Position numbers and translations under genes: made by a program | The notes under the pieces: model-generated | Told to the model about the DNA's origin: nothing | What the model saw: only the letters and a program-made list of their open reading frames with translations | Database searches by the model: none | Assembly: GCA_022842245.1 (NCBI GenBank) | Contig: JALHPZ010000014.1 | Coordinates: 78,191 to 142,190, forward strand | Direction: 5' to 3' | Length of the DNA: 64,000 nucleotides | Origin: Gemmataceae bacterium | GTDB lineage: Bacteria > Planctomycetota > Planctomycetia > Gemmatales > Gemmataceae | Part shown: piece after piece, positions 54,965 to 62,841 of the stretch | Position numbering within the stretch: position 1 is the first letter of the stretch | Layout of the letters: the number at the start of each line of letters is the position of its first letter

Positions 54965-55486
54965 ATGGCGACGTTCAACAAAGTGATCCTGATGGGTCGG
55001 CTGACGGATAATCCGGAAGCCCCCCGCACGCTGCCGAACAGCGGTAGCACGGTCGTGAAATTCCGCATTGCGGTCGGCCGATCGAAGAAAAACCCGCAGA
55101 CCGGGCAGTGGGAGAACGATCCCAACCCCCTGTACATCGACTGCGAGGCATTCGACTATCCGGACGCCAAGCGGAAGGTCGGCAACGTGATCTCCCAGTA
55201 CGTCAAGAAGGGCGATCCGATCTTCATCGAAGGTCGCCTGCAATACGACCAATGGGACGATAAAACGACCGGCCAGAAGCGGTCGAAACACAAGGTGGTC
55301 GTCGAGAGCGTGGAACTTCTCGGCGGCGGCAACCGCCAGGGCGGCGGAACTGGCGGAGGCGGCGATGACGATTTCGGCGCACCGCCGCCGGCGCGGTCCG
55401 GCGGGCGCGGCGGATTCACCCCGCCGTCAGCACCAATGAACGACGGACCGGCCGACGATCAATCGAACGGGGACATCCCGTTCTGA
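54965..55486 (+). CDS. ssb: Single-stranded DNA-binding protein
   Basis: 173 residues. OB-fold start MATFNKVILMGRLTDNPEAPRTLPNSGSTVVKFRIAVGR, followed by YVKKGDPIFIEGRLQYDQW, a Gly-rich linker (GGGNRQGGGTGGGGDDD) and the acidic protein-interaction tip ending DDQSNGDIPF, close to the canonical DDDIPF. It coats single-stranded DNA in replication and repair. It is followed directly by a strong terminator. Confidence 0.97.
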   Translation: MATFNKVILMGRLTDNPEAPRTLPNSGSTVVKFRIAVGRSKKNPQTGQWENDPNPLYIDCEAFDYPDAKRKVGNVISQYVKKGDPIFIEGRLQYDQWDDKTTGQKRSKHKVVVESVELLGGGNRQGGGTGGGGDDDFGAPPPARSGGRGGFTPPSAPMNDGPADDQSNGDIPF

Positions 55487-55502
55487 CTCGATGAAACGAC
55501 TC

Positions 55503-55530
55503 CCGGGGCGAGGGGCCGCCCCGGTTTTTT
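55503..55530 (+). terminator. Rho-independent terminator after ssb
   Basis: CCGGGGCG at 55503-55510 pairs with CGCCCCGG at 55517-55524, followed by six Ts. It lies 16 bp after the ssb stop and separates rpsF-ssb from rplI. Confidence 0.9.
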
Positions 55531-55596
55531 CGCAACGCCTGGGGTCGCCCCTCCACCCCTAACCCGAACCGGGGACAGGCGCAGGAAGTCCAGAAC

Positions 55597-56172
55597 ATGG
55601 CCAAGTCGACCGCCAAACCCGCCGCGAAGACCGGCGAACGCAAGCTCCCGAAGCCGAAGATCAAGCGCCGCCAGCAGGTCATCAAGGGTGCCCACGGCGG
55701 GATGCAACTCGTGCTCGTCGAAGACGTCGCCCACCTCGGCAAGCAGGGCGATCTCGTCGAAGTGAAGCCCGGCTACGGCCGCAACTACCTCGTCCCCTAC
55801 GGACTCGCCGTCGTCCCCGACCCGCACAACCTCAAGCGACTCGAAAGTTACAAGATCAAGGTCAACAAGGCGCGCGAGGCCCGCATCGCCGACCTCAAAG
55901 TCCTCGCCGAACAACTCGCCCGCATGGGGTCCTTCACCATCGAGGCGAACGCCACGGACGACGACCACCTCTACGGCTCGATCGGCGCGGCCGAAATCAG
56001 CAAGCTCCTCAAGGGCAAAAACCTCGGCATCGAGGCGAGCATGGTCAAACTCGAGCACCCGATCAAGGAAGCGAACACGATCTCCGACGTGCCGCTGAAC
56101 CTCGGCTACGGGATCGAGTCGAAGATCCAGCTCATCGTCGTCGGCGTCAAGCAGGGCGCGGCGAAGAAGTAA
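55597..56172 (+). CDS. rplI: 50S ribosomal protein bL9
   Basis: 191 residues: a ~35-residue Lys-rich N-terminal extension (MAKSTAKPAAKTGERKLPKP) before the normal bL9 start MQLVLVEDVAHLGKQGDLVEVKPGYGRNYLVPYGLAV, then the connecting helix and C-terminal domain (LYGSIGAAEISKLLKGKNLGIEASMVKLEHPIK). The extension is retained because no better start lies at the MQLVL boundary (an internal Met follows HGG, without a ribosome site). Ends at a strong terminator. Confidence 0.94.
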   Translation: MAKSTAKPAAKTGERKLPKPKIKRRQQVIKGAHGGMQLVLVEDVAHLGKQGDLVEVKPGYGRNYLVPYGLAVVPDPHNLKRLESYKIKVNKAREARIADLKVLAEQLARMGSFTIEANATDDDHLYGSIGAAEISKLLKGKNLGIEASMVKLEHPIKEANTISDVPLNLGYGIESKIQLIVVGVKQGAAKK

Positions 56173-56191
56173 CCGCGATCCGATTCGCACC

Positions 56192-56222
56192 AGCCCGCGG
56201 GGGAAACTCCGCGGGCTTTTTT
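56192..56222 (+). terminator. Rho-independent terminator after rplI
   Basis: AGCCCGCGG at 56192-56200 pairs with CCGCGGGCT at 56209-56217, running into six Ts. It starts 20 bp after the rplI stop. Confidence 0.93.
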
Positions 56223-56267
56223 CGTTCCGAGATTGAAACCCGCCTCCCGATACTTGAAACTGACTCC

Positions 56268-57635
56268 ATGTCCGACATCGTCCTGCCCGATCGTGTGCCG
56301 CCGCAGAGCAAGGAAGCCGAGATGGGCGTCCTCGGCAGCATCCTGCGCCAGAACGACGTGCTGAACGAAGTCCAGCAGGTCGTCCGGGCCGACAATTTCT
56401 ACTACGACGCGCACAAGAAGATCTACGATGCGATTGTCGAGACCTACAACTCCGGCAAACCGGTCGACGCCGTCATTCTGTTCGAAGTCCTGAAGCAACG
56501 CCAACAGCTCGAAGATATCGGGGGTCCGGCCTATATCGCCGAACTCTGGGACGCCGCCCCGACGGCGGCCAACGCGGAATACTACGCGCGGATCGTGCGC
56601 GAGAAGGCGATCGTCCGCAACCTGATCCACGCGAATACCGAACTCCTCCGCGACGCCTACGACGGCACGATGCCGGCGGACGAGTTGCTTGGCACCGCCG
56701 AACGCCGCATTCTCGAAATCGCCGAGAAAGGCACCGTCGGCGAGATGAAGACGCTCGAAGTGGCGATGAAGGAGGCCCTCGACCGGATCGACGCTCGCTC
56801 GACGGGCAACCTGTCGGAGGTCGGCGTGCCGACGGGCTACGTGGACCTGGACAACCTGACCGCCGGCCTGCACGAGAGCGAACTCGTCATCATCGCCGCG
56901 CGGCCCGGCATCGGGAAGACGGCCTTCGCGCTCAACCTCGTCCGCCACGCCGTCGTCGACGAACGCATGCCGGTGTTCTTCGTCAGCCTCGAAATGGCGC
57001 GCGTCGAACTGGCCGAGCGCCTGCTCGCGTGCCAGTCCCGCGTCGACAGTTTCAAGCTGCGCAAGGGGAACCTGAACAGCACGGACATCGGCCGGCTGAT
57101 GGACGCCGCCGAACAGTTGAAGGGGACGCCGCGCGAACCCGTGAAGTTGTTCATCGACGACACGCCGGCGCAGACGATGCTCCGCATTGCGGCAAACGCC
57201 CGGCGCCTGAAATTGAAGCACAACCTCCGCATGGTGGTCATCGACTACCTCCAGCTCATCGAACCGGAAAACCGTCGCGATCCGCGGCAGGAGCAGGTGG
57301 CGCAGATCAGCCGACGATTGAAGTTCCTCGCGAAGGAACTGAAGATCCCCGTGATCGCGCTCGCGCAGGTGAACCGCGCGAGCGAGGACCGGCAGGACCA
57401 CAAGCCGCGTCTCTCGGACCTGCGCGAATCCGGTTCGCTCGAACAGGACGCCGACACGGTGATGATCCTGCACCGCCCCGGCGTGTTCGACCGCGAGGCG
57501 GGGGACAACATTCTGGAGGTGATCGTCGGCAAGCAGCGGAACGGTCCGACCGGCGAAATCACCCTGACCTATTTGAAGGAATACATGAGGTACGAGAACT
57601 ACTCCGCCGACGCCGGCCGCGGCGAGGCGATTTAG
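56268..57635 (+). CDS. dnaB: Replicative DNA helicase DnaB
   Basis: 455 residues. N-terminal primase-binding domain (PPQSKEAEMGVLGSILRQNDVLNEV) and RecA-like core: LTAGLHESELVIIAARPGIGKTAFAL (Walker A), VFFVSLEMARVELAERLLA, MVVIDYLQLI (Walker B), and LSDLRESGSLEQDADTVMILHRP (finger). No intein. The rplI-dnaB order is common in bacteria. Confidence 0.97.
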   Translation: MSDIVLPDRVPPQSKEAEMGVLGSILRQNDVLNEVQQVVRADNFYYDAHKKIYDAIVETYNSGKPVDAVILFEVLKQRQQLEDIGGPAYIAELWDAAPTAANAEYYARIVREKAIVRNLIHANTELLRDAYDGTMPADELLGTAERRILEIAEKGTVGEMKTLEVAMKEALDRIDARSTGNLSEVGVPTGYVDLDNLTAGLHESELVIIAARPGIGKTAFALNLVRHAVVDERMPVFFVSLEMARVELAERLLACQSRVDSFKLRKGNLNSTDIGRLMDAAEQLKGTPREPVKLFIDDTPAQTMLRIAANARRLKLKHNLRMVVIDYLQLIEPENRRDPRQEQVAQISRRLKFLAKELKIPVIALAQVNRASEDRQDHKPRLSDLRESGSLEQDADTVMILHRPGVFDREAGDNILEVIVGKQRNGPTGEITLTYLKEYMRYENYSADAGRGEAI

Positions 57636-57677
57636 ACCGGCCTTGTCCGGGCGAATGATACTCCGTGGGAGAAAGAT

Positions 57678-58151
57678 GTGATCCGCGTTGGTTCCGGTCA
57701 TGATTCGCACCGGTTGGTAACGGGGCGACCGCTGATCCTCGGCGGCGTGCGGATTGAATACGCCAAGGGCCTTGCGGGCCATTCGGACGCCGACGCCGTG
57801 TTGCACGCCGTTACGGACGCCCTGCTCGGCGCGGCGGGCCTCGGCGACATCGGCGACGCCTTCCCCGACACTGATCCGCAATGGAAGGACGCCGACTCGG
57901 CGATGATCCTGCTCGATTCCCTCGTAAGGATTCGCGACTTGGGCTGGCGACCGGTGAATCTCGACATCACGATCTTCGCTCAGGAACCAAAGCTCGGCCC
58001 GGTCAAGCAGGCGATCCGCGAGAACGTCGCGCGGCTCGTCGAACTTCCCGCGGACGCGGTCAACGTGAAGGCGAAAACCGGCGAGCGCGTCGGCCATATC
58101 GGCCGCGGCGAGGCGATCGCCTGCCACGCCGTCGTCCTCCTCGAAAAATGA
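57678..58151 (+). CDS. ispF: 2-C-methyl-D-erythritol 2,4-cyclodiphosphate synthase
   Basis: 157 residues from GTG 57678. It has VGSGHDSHRL (metal-binding Asp/His), LGGVRIEYAKGLAGHSDADAVLHAVTDALLGAAGLGDIGDAFPDTDPQWK and the C-terminal VKAKTGERVGHIGRGEAIACHAV. It makes the cyclic diphosphate intermediate of the MEP isoprenoid pathway, which also feeds squalene and hopanoids. cysS follows by 80 bp, an arrangement known in several bacteria. The GTG is set by the conserved N-terminus. Confidence 0.97.
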   Translation: MIRVGSGHDSHRLVTGRPLILGGVRIEYAKGLAGHSDADAVLHAVTDALLGAAGLGDIGDAFPDTDPQWKDADSAMILLDSLVRIRDLGWRPVNLDITIFAQEPKLGPVKQAIRENVARLVELPADAVNVKAKTGERVGHIGRGEAIACHAVVLLEK

Positions 58152-58231
58152 GATGGACACGGCCGCGGGAATTCGCGAAATTTGACCGTTTAGCCCGGCC
58201 ACGCCGAAGTCCACCGACCCGAGAGATCAGG

Positions 58232-59767
58232 ATGAGCCTCCAAGTTTATTCCACGCTGTCGCGCAAGAAGGAACCGTTCCACAAGCGGCCCGGCGAAACC
58301 GTCTCGATGTATGTCTGCGGGCCGACGGTCTACAAACCCAGCCACATCGGCCATATGGTCGGCCCCGTGATCTTCGACACGGTCAAGCGGTACCTGCAGT
58401 ACATCGGCTACAAGGTCACGTGGATCGTCAACATCACGGACGTGGACGACAAGCTGATCGTGCGCGCCGGCGAATTGAAGACAACCGTGCCGGAACTCGC
58501 GGCGAAGATGACCGACGATTATTTCGACTGCCTCAAGAAACTCAACGTCACCGGCATCGACCAGTTCCCGAAGGCGACCGAGCACATTGGCGGCATGATC
58601 GCGATGATCGGCCGGCTCGTCGCAAAGGGGATCGCGTACCCGGCCGACGGCGACGTCTACTTTGATGTGTCCAAAGACTCCGACTACGGCAAGCTCTGCG
58701 GCTTCGACCCGGAGCAGCTCGAGGGCGGCGCGCGGCTGGAAGTGAGCGGCAAGAAGCGGAACCCCGGCGACTTTGCACTGTGGAAGGGCGCGAAGCCGGG
58801 CGAGCCGAAAGAAGTGACGTGGGATTCGCCGTGGGGGCCGGGCCGGCCGGGCTGGCATATCGAGTGCAGCGTGATGAGCCAAAAGCTGCTCGGTGATACG
58901 CTCGACATCCACGGCGGGGGCCTCGACCTGCGCTTCCCCCACCACGAAAACGAACTCGCGCAGAGCGAGAGCGACACCGACAAGCCGTTTGCAAAGGTCT
59001 GGATGCACAACGGCCTCCTCAAACTGCGCAGCGGCAAGATGGCCGGTTCGCTCGGCAACGTGCTCAACGTGGCCGACGCCCTGAAGCTCGTCGGCGGCGA
59101 GACGCTCCGCTTCTTCATCCTGAACACCCACTACCGCTCGCCCATCGACCTCGGCGACTGGGAGCCGACCCCGGGATCGATCCCGTCGGGGCTGGCGAAC
59201 GCGCAAAAGGCGTTCGAGACGTTTACGCGCTTCGGCGAACGCTTTCAGCGCATCACGGGCCGCAGCTTCTTCACGGGTACCAAGCCCGATCCGCGCCGCA
59301 CCATGTCCGTCGACATGGGGTCGTACCTCATGCGATTCTCGGAGCACATGAACGACGACTTCAACACCGGCGGCGCCGTCGGCGTGCTGTTCGATCTCGT
59401 CACGGCGTTAAATCGCACCGCGGACTTCCACCGCCTGGAATCGCCCGGCGCGCAGGCCGACCGAGCGATGGCGGAATTCGAGGAAGGAGCGGTGCTGCTC
59501 AAGGAACTCGGTCAGATTCTCGGCCTGTTCCTGCAAGCTCCGTCCCAAGCCAAGCTCGCTGGCGGCGACCAACTCGCTGCGGGCCTCATGGATCTCTTGA
59601 TCGAACTTCGGAATAACCTCCGCGCCACCGCCAAGGGGATTACCGACAAGGCCGACCCGACGAAAAAGGCCCTCTTCGACCAGACCGACCTGATTCGCCA
59701 GCGGCTCGCGGCCCTGAACGTCACCCTCGAAGACCGCCCCGCCGGCACGACATGGCGGGTTGGATGA
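58232..59767 (+). CDS. cysS: Cysteinyl-tRNA synthetase
   Basis: 511 residues from ATG 58232 (MSLQVYSTLSRKKEPF), with a CAGGATG context. Zinc ligand and nucleotide motifs: YVCGPTVYKPSHIGH (Cys ligand and HIGH signature), GWHIECSVMS, DIHGGGLDLRFPHHENE. The class-I KMSKS loop reads KMAGSLGN, an unusual variant. The anticodon-binding helical C-terminus is full length. Codons in the same frame upstream overlap ispF and are rejected. Confidence 0.96.
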   Translation: MSLQVYSTLSRKKEPFHKRPGETVSMYVCGPTVYKPSHIGHMVGPVIFDTVKRYLQYIGYKVTWIVNITDVDDKLIVRAGELKTTVPELAAKMTDDYFDCLKKLNVTGIDQFPKATEHIGGMIAMIGRLVAKGIAYPADGDVYFDVSKDSDYGKLCGFDPEQLEGGARLEVSGKKRNPGDFALWKGAKPGEPKEVTWDSPWGPGRPGWHIECSVMSQKLLGDTLDIHGGGLDLRFPHHENELAQSESDTDKPFAKVWMHNGLLKLRSGKMAGSLGNVLNVADALKLVGGETLRFFILNTHYRSPIDLGDWEPTPGSIPSGLANAQKAFETFTRFGERFQRITGRSFFTGTKPDPRRTMSVDMGSYLMRFSEHMNDDFNTGGAVGVLFDLVTALNRTADFHRLESPGAQADRAMAEFEEGAVLLKELGQILGLFLQAPSQAKLAGGDQLAAGLMDLLIELRNNLRATAKGITDKADPTKKALFDQTDLIRQRLAALNVTLEDRPAGTTWRVG

Positions 59768-59770
59768 CTG

Positions 59771-59855
59771 TTTTGCATTTTTCGTTTCTCATTTTGCATT
59801 GCTCCAAACATGTCCGGAACAATGCAAAATCAGAAAAGAATAATGCAAAATGAGG
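59771..59855. repeat. AT-rich imperfect inverted repeat between cysS and ruvC
   Basis: Left arm 59771-59801 carries two TTTTGCATT units and ends CATTTTGCATTG. Right arm 59820-59855 carries CAATGCAAAAT and TAATGCAAAATGAG. The arms match over ~30 nt with a few differences around an 18-nt loop. The AT content contrasts sharply with the GC-rich surroundings. It is placed where a terminator would be expected. Confidence 0.6.
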
Positions 59856-59866
59856 ACGGTAGCTTC

Positions 59867-60427
59867 ATGCGCATCCTCGGCATCGATCCCGGCTTGCAGA
59901 CGACCGGCTACGCGGTGATCGAAGCGTCCGACGGCGGGCCGGCGCTGTGCGAGGCGGGCGTCATCCGCGCCACCGACGCCGCCAAGTCGCGCGACATGGC
60001 GAAGCGGCTGGCGACGATCTACGACGCCGTCATCGAGGTCTTCGACCAGTGGACGCCGGGCGTCGTCGTCGTCGAACAGCTTTACTCCCACTACGAGCAC
60101 CCGCGTACGGCGATCCTGATGGGCCACGCCCGCGGCGTGTTCTTCCTCGTCGGCGGCCAGCGCGGCGTGCCGGTACTCAGCTACCCGGCCACGAAGATCA
60201 AGAAAACCGTCACCGGCAGCGGTCGGGCTGGCAAGGAACAGATGCAATATGCGATCATGCGCGAGTTCGGACTGGCGAAACCGCCGGAACCGCACGACGT
60301 GGCCGACGCCCTCGGCGTGGCGTTGTGCCATTACTTCCTCGGCGGCTCGCCTCGGCGCGGCCTGCAATCGGCCCTGCACACCGGCGTGAACCTGAAGGCT
60401 CTCCTGCAAGACACCGAAGACGAATGA
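59867..60427 (+). CDS. ruvC: Holliday junction resolvase RuvC
   Basis: 186 residues from ATG 59867 (MRILGIDPGLQTTGYAVIE). Acidic catalytic residues: Asp in GIDPG, Glu in VVEQLY, and the late pair in PHDVADALGVA. An upstream in-frame ATG (59810) falls in the AT-rich repeat and is rejected. It overlaps ruvA by 4 bp (ATGA). It cuts Holliday junctions with RuvAB. Confidence 0.96.
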   Translation: MRILGIDPGLQTTGYAVIEASDGGPALCEAGVIRATDAAKSRDMAKRLATIYDAVIEVFDQWTPGVVVVEQLYSHYEHPRTAILMGHARGVFFLVGGQRGVPVLSYPATKIKKTVTGSGRAGKEQMQYAIMREFGLAKPPEPHDVADALGVALCHYFLGGSPRRGLQSALHTGVNLKALLQDTEDE

Positions 60428-61044
60428 TCACGAAGCTGACGGGACGACTGGTTCGCGTGCTCGACGAGGAAGTCCGCGTCGCGATTCCGCCATACGAGTA
60501 CCAGGTACTCGTGCCGGAGAGCGTGCGCCGGCTCGTGCAAATGAAGACCGGCGAAGAAATCACCTTCCACATCAGCCAGTACTACGAAGGGAATTCGGTC
60601 GGCAGTCGGTTCATCCCGCGCATGATCGGCTTCCTGACCGAATCGGAATTGGAGTTCTTCGACCTGTTCTGCACCGTGGACAAGATTGGCGTGAAGAAGG
60701 CGCTGAAAGCGCTCGCGCGGTCGCCGCGGGACATCGCGAACGCGATCGTGCGCGAGGACGCGAAGTGGCTCGCCACGCTGCCCGGGATCGGCGCGACGAC
60801 GGCGGAACAGATCGTCAGCACGCTCAAACGCAAGGTCGGCAAGCACGCCCTCGCCGGCGAATCGGGCGAGTCGGTGCCGGCCGTGACCGGCGAAACATCC
60901 CGCCTTGTCGAGGACATCTATCAAGCGTTGCTCGTCGTCGGCCTAGGCCCGGCGGAGGCGCGATCCAAACTCGATGGCTTACTGAAGTCGGGCCAGAAAT
61001 TCCAAACCGTCGAGGACGGCCTGACGCTCATCTATTCCCGCTGA
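60424..61044 (+). CDS. ruvA: Holliday junction branch-migration protein RuvA
   Basis: 206 residues from ATG 60424 (MITKLTGRLVRVLDEEVRVAIPPYEYQVLVP). N-terminal OB-fold, a tandem helix-hairpin-helix region (VDKIGVKKALKAL and LATLPGIGATTAEQIVSTLKRK), and a C-terminal RuvB-binding domain (VEDIYQALLVVGLGPAEARSKLDGLL). Coupled to ruvC by a 4-bp overlap. ruvB lies 750 bp further on, after two small genes. Confidence 0.95.
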   Translation: MITKLTGRLVRVLDEEVRVAIPPYEYQVLVPESVRRLVQMKTGEEITFHISQYYEGNSVGSRFIPRMIGFLTESELEFFDLFCTVDKIGVKKALKALARSPRDIANAIVREDAKWLATLPGIGATTAEQIVSTLKRKVGKHALAGESGESVPAVTGETSRLVEDIYQALLVVGLGPAEARSKLDGLLKSGQKFQTVEDGLTLIYSR

Positions 61045-61057
61045 CCTGGAGCACTCC

Positions 61058-61477
61058 ATGCGATCCGCGTTCGTCCTGTTCCTCCTGTTTGCACCGACGG
61101 CCATCGCCGACGACAAGTCCGAATTGAAGGCCCTCGCCGGCAAATGGCAAGTCTCCGACGCCGAGATCGACGGGAAGAAAGTGACGGAGACCTTCAAGGA
61201 CGTCGTGCTGACCATCGAGAACGGCAACTACACCGTGAAAGTCGGCACGATGGAGGATAAAGGCACCGTTAGCGTCAGTTCGGCCAAGAAGCCGAAGTCG
61301 ATGGACGTCACGGGCACCGAAGGCGTCAACCGCGGCAAGACCTTCCCCTGCATTTACGAGCTGAAGGACGATACGCTGACGATCTGCTACGGCCTCGACT
61401 TCGCAACACGCCCGGCCGAGTTGAAGACGAGCGAGAAATCGAACCGGCTGCTCATCGTGTATAAAAGGAAGAAGTGA
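61058..61477 (+). CDS. Secreted TIGR03067 domain protein
   Basis: 139 residues with signal peptide MRSAFVLFLLFAPTAIA. The rest matches TIGR03067: LKALAGKWQVSDAEIDGKKV, VVLTIENGNYTVKVG, and FPCIYELKDDTLTICYGLDFATRPAELKTSEKSNRLLIVYKRK. This lipocalin-like family is expanded in planctomycetes; function unknown. It sits 13 bp after ruvA, an odd place for an exported protein. Confidence 0.87.
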   Translation: MRSAFVLFLLFAPTAIADDKSELKALAGKWQVSDAEIDGKKVTETFKDVVLTIENGNYTVKVGTMEDKGTVSVSSAKKPKSMDVTGTEGVNRGKTFPCIYELKDDTLTICYGLDFATRPAELKTSEKSNRLLIVYKRKK

Positions 61478-61523
61478 GGGTCGAACCCTTGAACCTCGAA
61501 CGCGCGGCCGTGTCAGTCGACCA

Positions 61524-61805
61524 ATGGACGAACACTTCATTGCCCGAGTCGCGGAAAGGTTTCGGCATTCGATGAAGCCGCCTCGAGATCCCGATCGCAT
61601 CGGGCCAATACTCGAATTGCTTCGCGAAGTCTGGACAGCCAAACCGGACTTACGTTTGGGGCAGATTCTCGTCAACGCGATGAAGCTCGGCGAGCCGGTT
61701 CCCCGCGTGTTTTATTGTGAAGACAACGTTGTCGAACGGGGCCTCCGAGAACTCCTCCCACCATCGACGCCGACAGTCGTGACTGGTAAAACGCATGGCC
61801 CGTGA
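61524..61805 (+). CDS. Small DUF1040-like protein (93 aa)
   Basis: 93 residues. DPDRIGPILELLREVWTAKPDLRLGQILVNAMKLGEPVPRVFYCEDNVVERGLREL follows the pattern of small DUF1040/YihD-like proteins (RDP.RI..IL..L...W...PDLRLGQL), a family of unknown function. Its 3' end overlaps ruvB by 11 bp, so the two are co-translated or at least co-transcribed. Confidence 0.65.
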   Translation: MDEHFIARVAERFRHSMKPPRDPDRIGPILELLREVWTAKPDLRLGQILVNAMKLGEPVPRVFYCEDNVVERGLRELLPPSTPTVVTGKTHGP

Positions 61806-62838
61806 GAAGATCCTGACGGCGCCCGCCGCGGCGGACACCGACCGGCAGCGCGACGCGGCGTTGCGGCCGAAACTGCTTCGCGAAGTCGTCGGCCAGCAGA
61901 AGGTCGCGGACCGGCTGCAAATCGCCGTCAACGCCGCCAAGAAGCTCAAGGAACCACTCGGCCACATCCTCTTCGACGGTCCGCCCGGCCTCGGCAAGAC
62001 CACCTTCGCTACCGTGCTCCCGAACGAACTCGGCAGCACCATCCAGATGACCAGCGGCCCGGCTCTCTCGAAACCCGCCGACCTCCTGCCGTTCCTCACC
62101 AACCTCGAAACCGGCGGCATCCTCTTCATCGACGAGATCCACCGGATGCCGCGCGTCGTCGAGGAGTTCATCTACCCGGCAATGGAGGACTTCCGCATCG
62201 ACATCGTCCTCGGCGAAGGGGTAAACGCGCGAACGATCAACATGAAGCTCAAGCCGTTCACACTCATCGGCGCGACGACGCGCAGCGGGATGCTGTCGGG
62301 TCCGATGCGCGACCGGTTCAAGATGCAGGAGCACCTCGAATACTACACCGTGGACGAGCTGGCGAGGATCGTGGCGATCAACGCGCGCAAGCTGGACCTT
62401 CCGATGCAGCCCGACGCCGCCGTTGAGCTGGCGCGGCGCAGCCGGGGGACGCCGCGCGTGGCGAACAGCCGGCTATACTGGGTGCGGAGCTACCACGCCG
62501 GGTACCCGGACGCGGCCGAGGGGCCGGTGACGGCGGAGCTGGCGCGCCGGGCGCTCGACATGCAGGAAGTGGACCGCGACGGCCTCGACAAACAGGACCG
62601 CCGTTATCTCGAAACGCTCATCGACGTGTTCGGCGGCGGCCCGACCGGGGTGGAGGCGATCGGTGCGACGATGAACATCGCGAACGACACGCTGACCGAC
62701 GAGATCGAGCCATACCTGCTGCGGGAGCAGTTCATCGTGCGCTCGCCGCGCGGCCGGATCGCGACGCCGCGGGCGTTCGAGTTGCTGGGGCGCATGCCGC
62801 CGAAGCCGAACGGCGGCCCGGCGACGCTGTTTGATTGA
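61795..62838 (+). CDS. ruvB: Holliday junction branch-migration helicase RuvB
   Basis: 347 residues. Walker A GPPGLGKTT, Walker B ILFIDEIHR, sensor 1 IGATTRSGMLSGPMRDRFKMQEHLEYY and arginine finger SRGTPRVANSRL, followed by a winged-helix C-terminus (GRIATPRAFELLG). Typical RuvB. The motor drives branch migration on RuvA-bound junctions. Confidence 0.97.
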   Translation: MAREKILTAPAAADTDRQRDAALRPKLLREVVGQQKVADRLQIAVNAAKKLKEPLGHILFDGPPGLGKTTFATVLPNELGSTIQMTSGPALSKPADLLPFLTNLETGGILFIDEIHRMPRVVEEFIYPAMEDFRIDIVLGEGVNARTINMKLKPFTLIGATTRSGMLSGPMRDRFKMQEHLEYYTVDELARIVAINARKLDLPMQPDAAVELARRSRGTPRVANSRLYWVRSYHAGYPDAAEGPVTAELARRALDMQEVDRDGLDKQDRRYLETLIDVFGGGPTGVEAIGATMNIANDTLTDEIEPYLLREQFIVRSPRGRIATPRAFELLGRMPPKPNGGPATLFD

Positions 62839-62841
62839 CGA

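Noticed and set aside
58186-58206. A possible third copy of the palindromic family (CCGTTTAGCCCGG) upstream of cysS
   Set aside because: Only the first 9-10 bases match; the GGAGCGGAGCGCG half is missing.
61480-61530. A tRNA-like segment on the minus strand with GGTTCAAGGGTTCGACCCTC
   Set aside because: The T-loop spacing is wrong and no acceptor stem can be formed, so it is at most a tRNA fragment or chance similarity.
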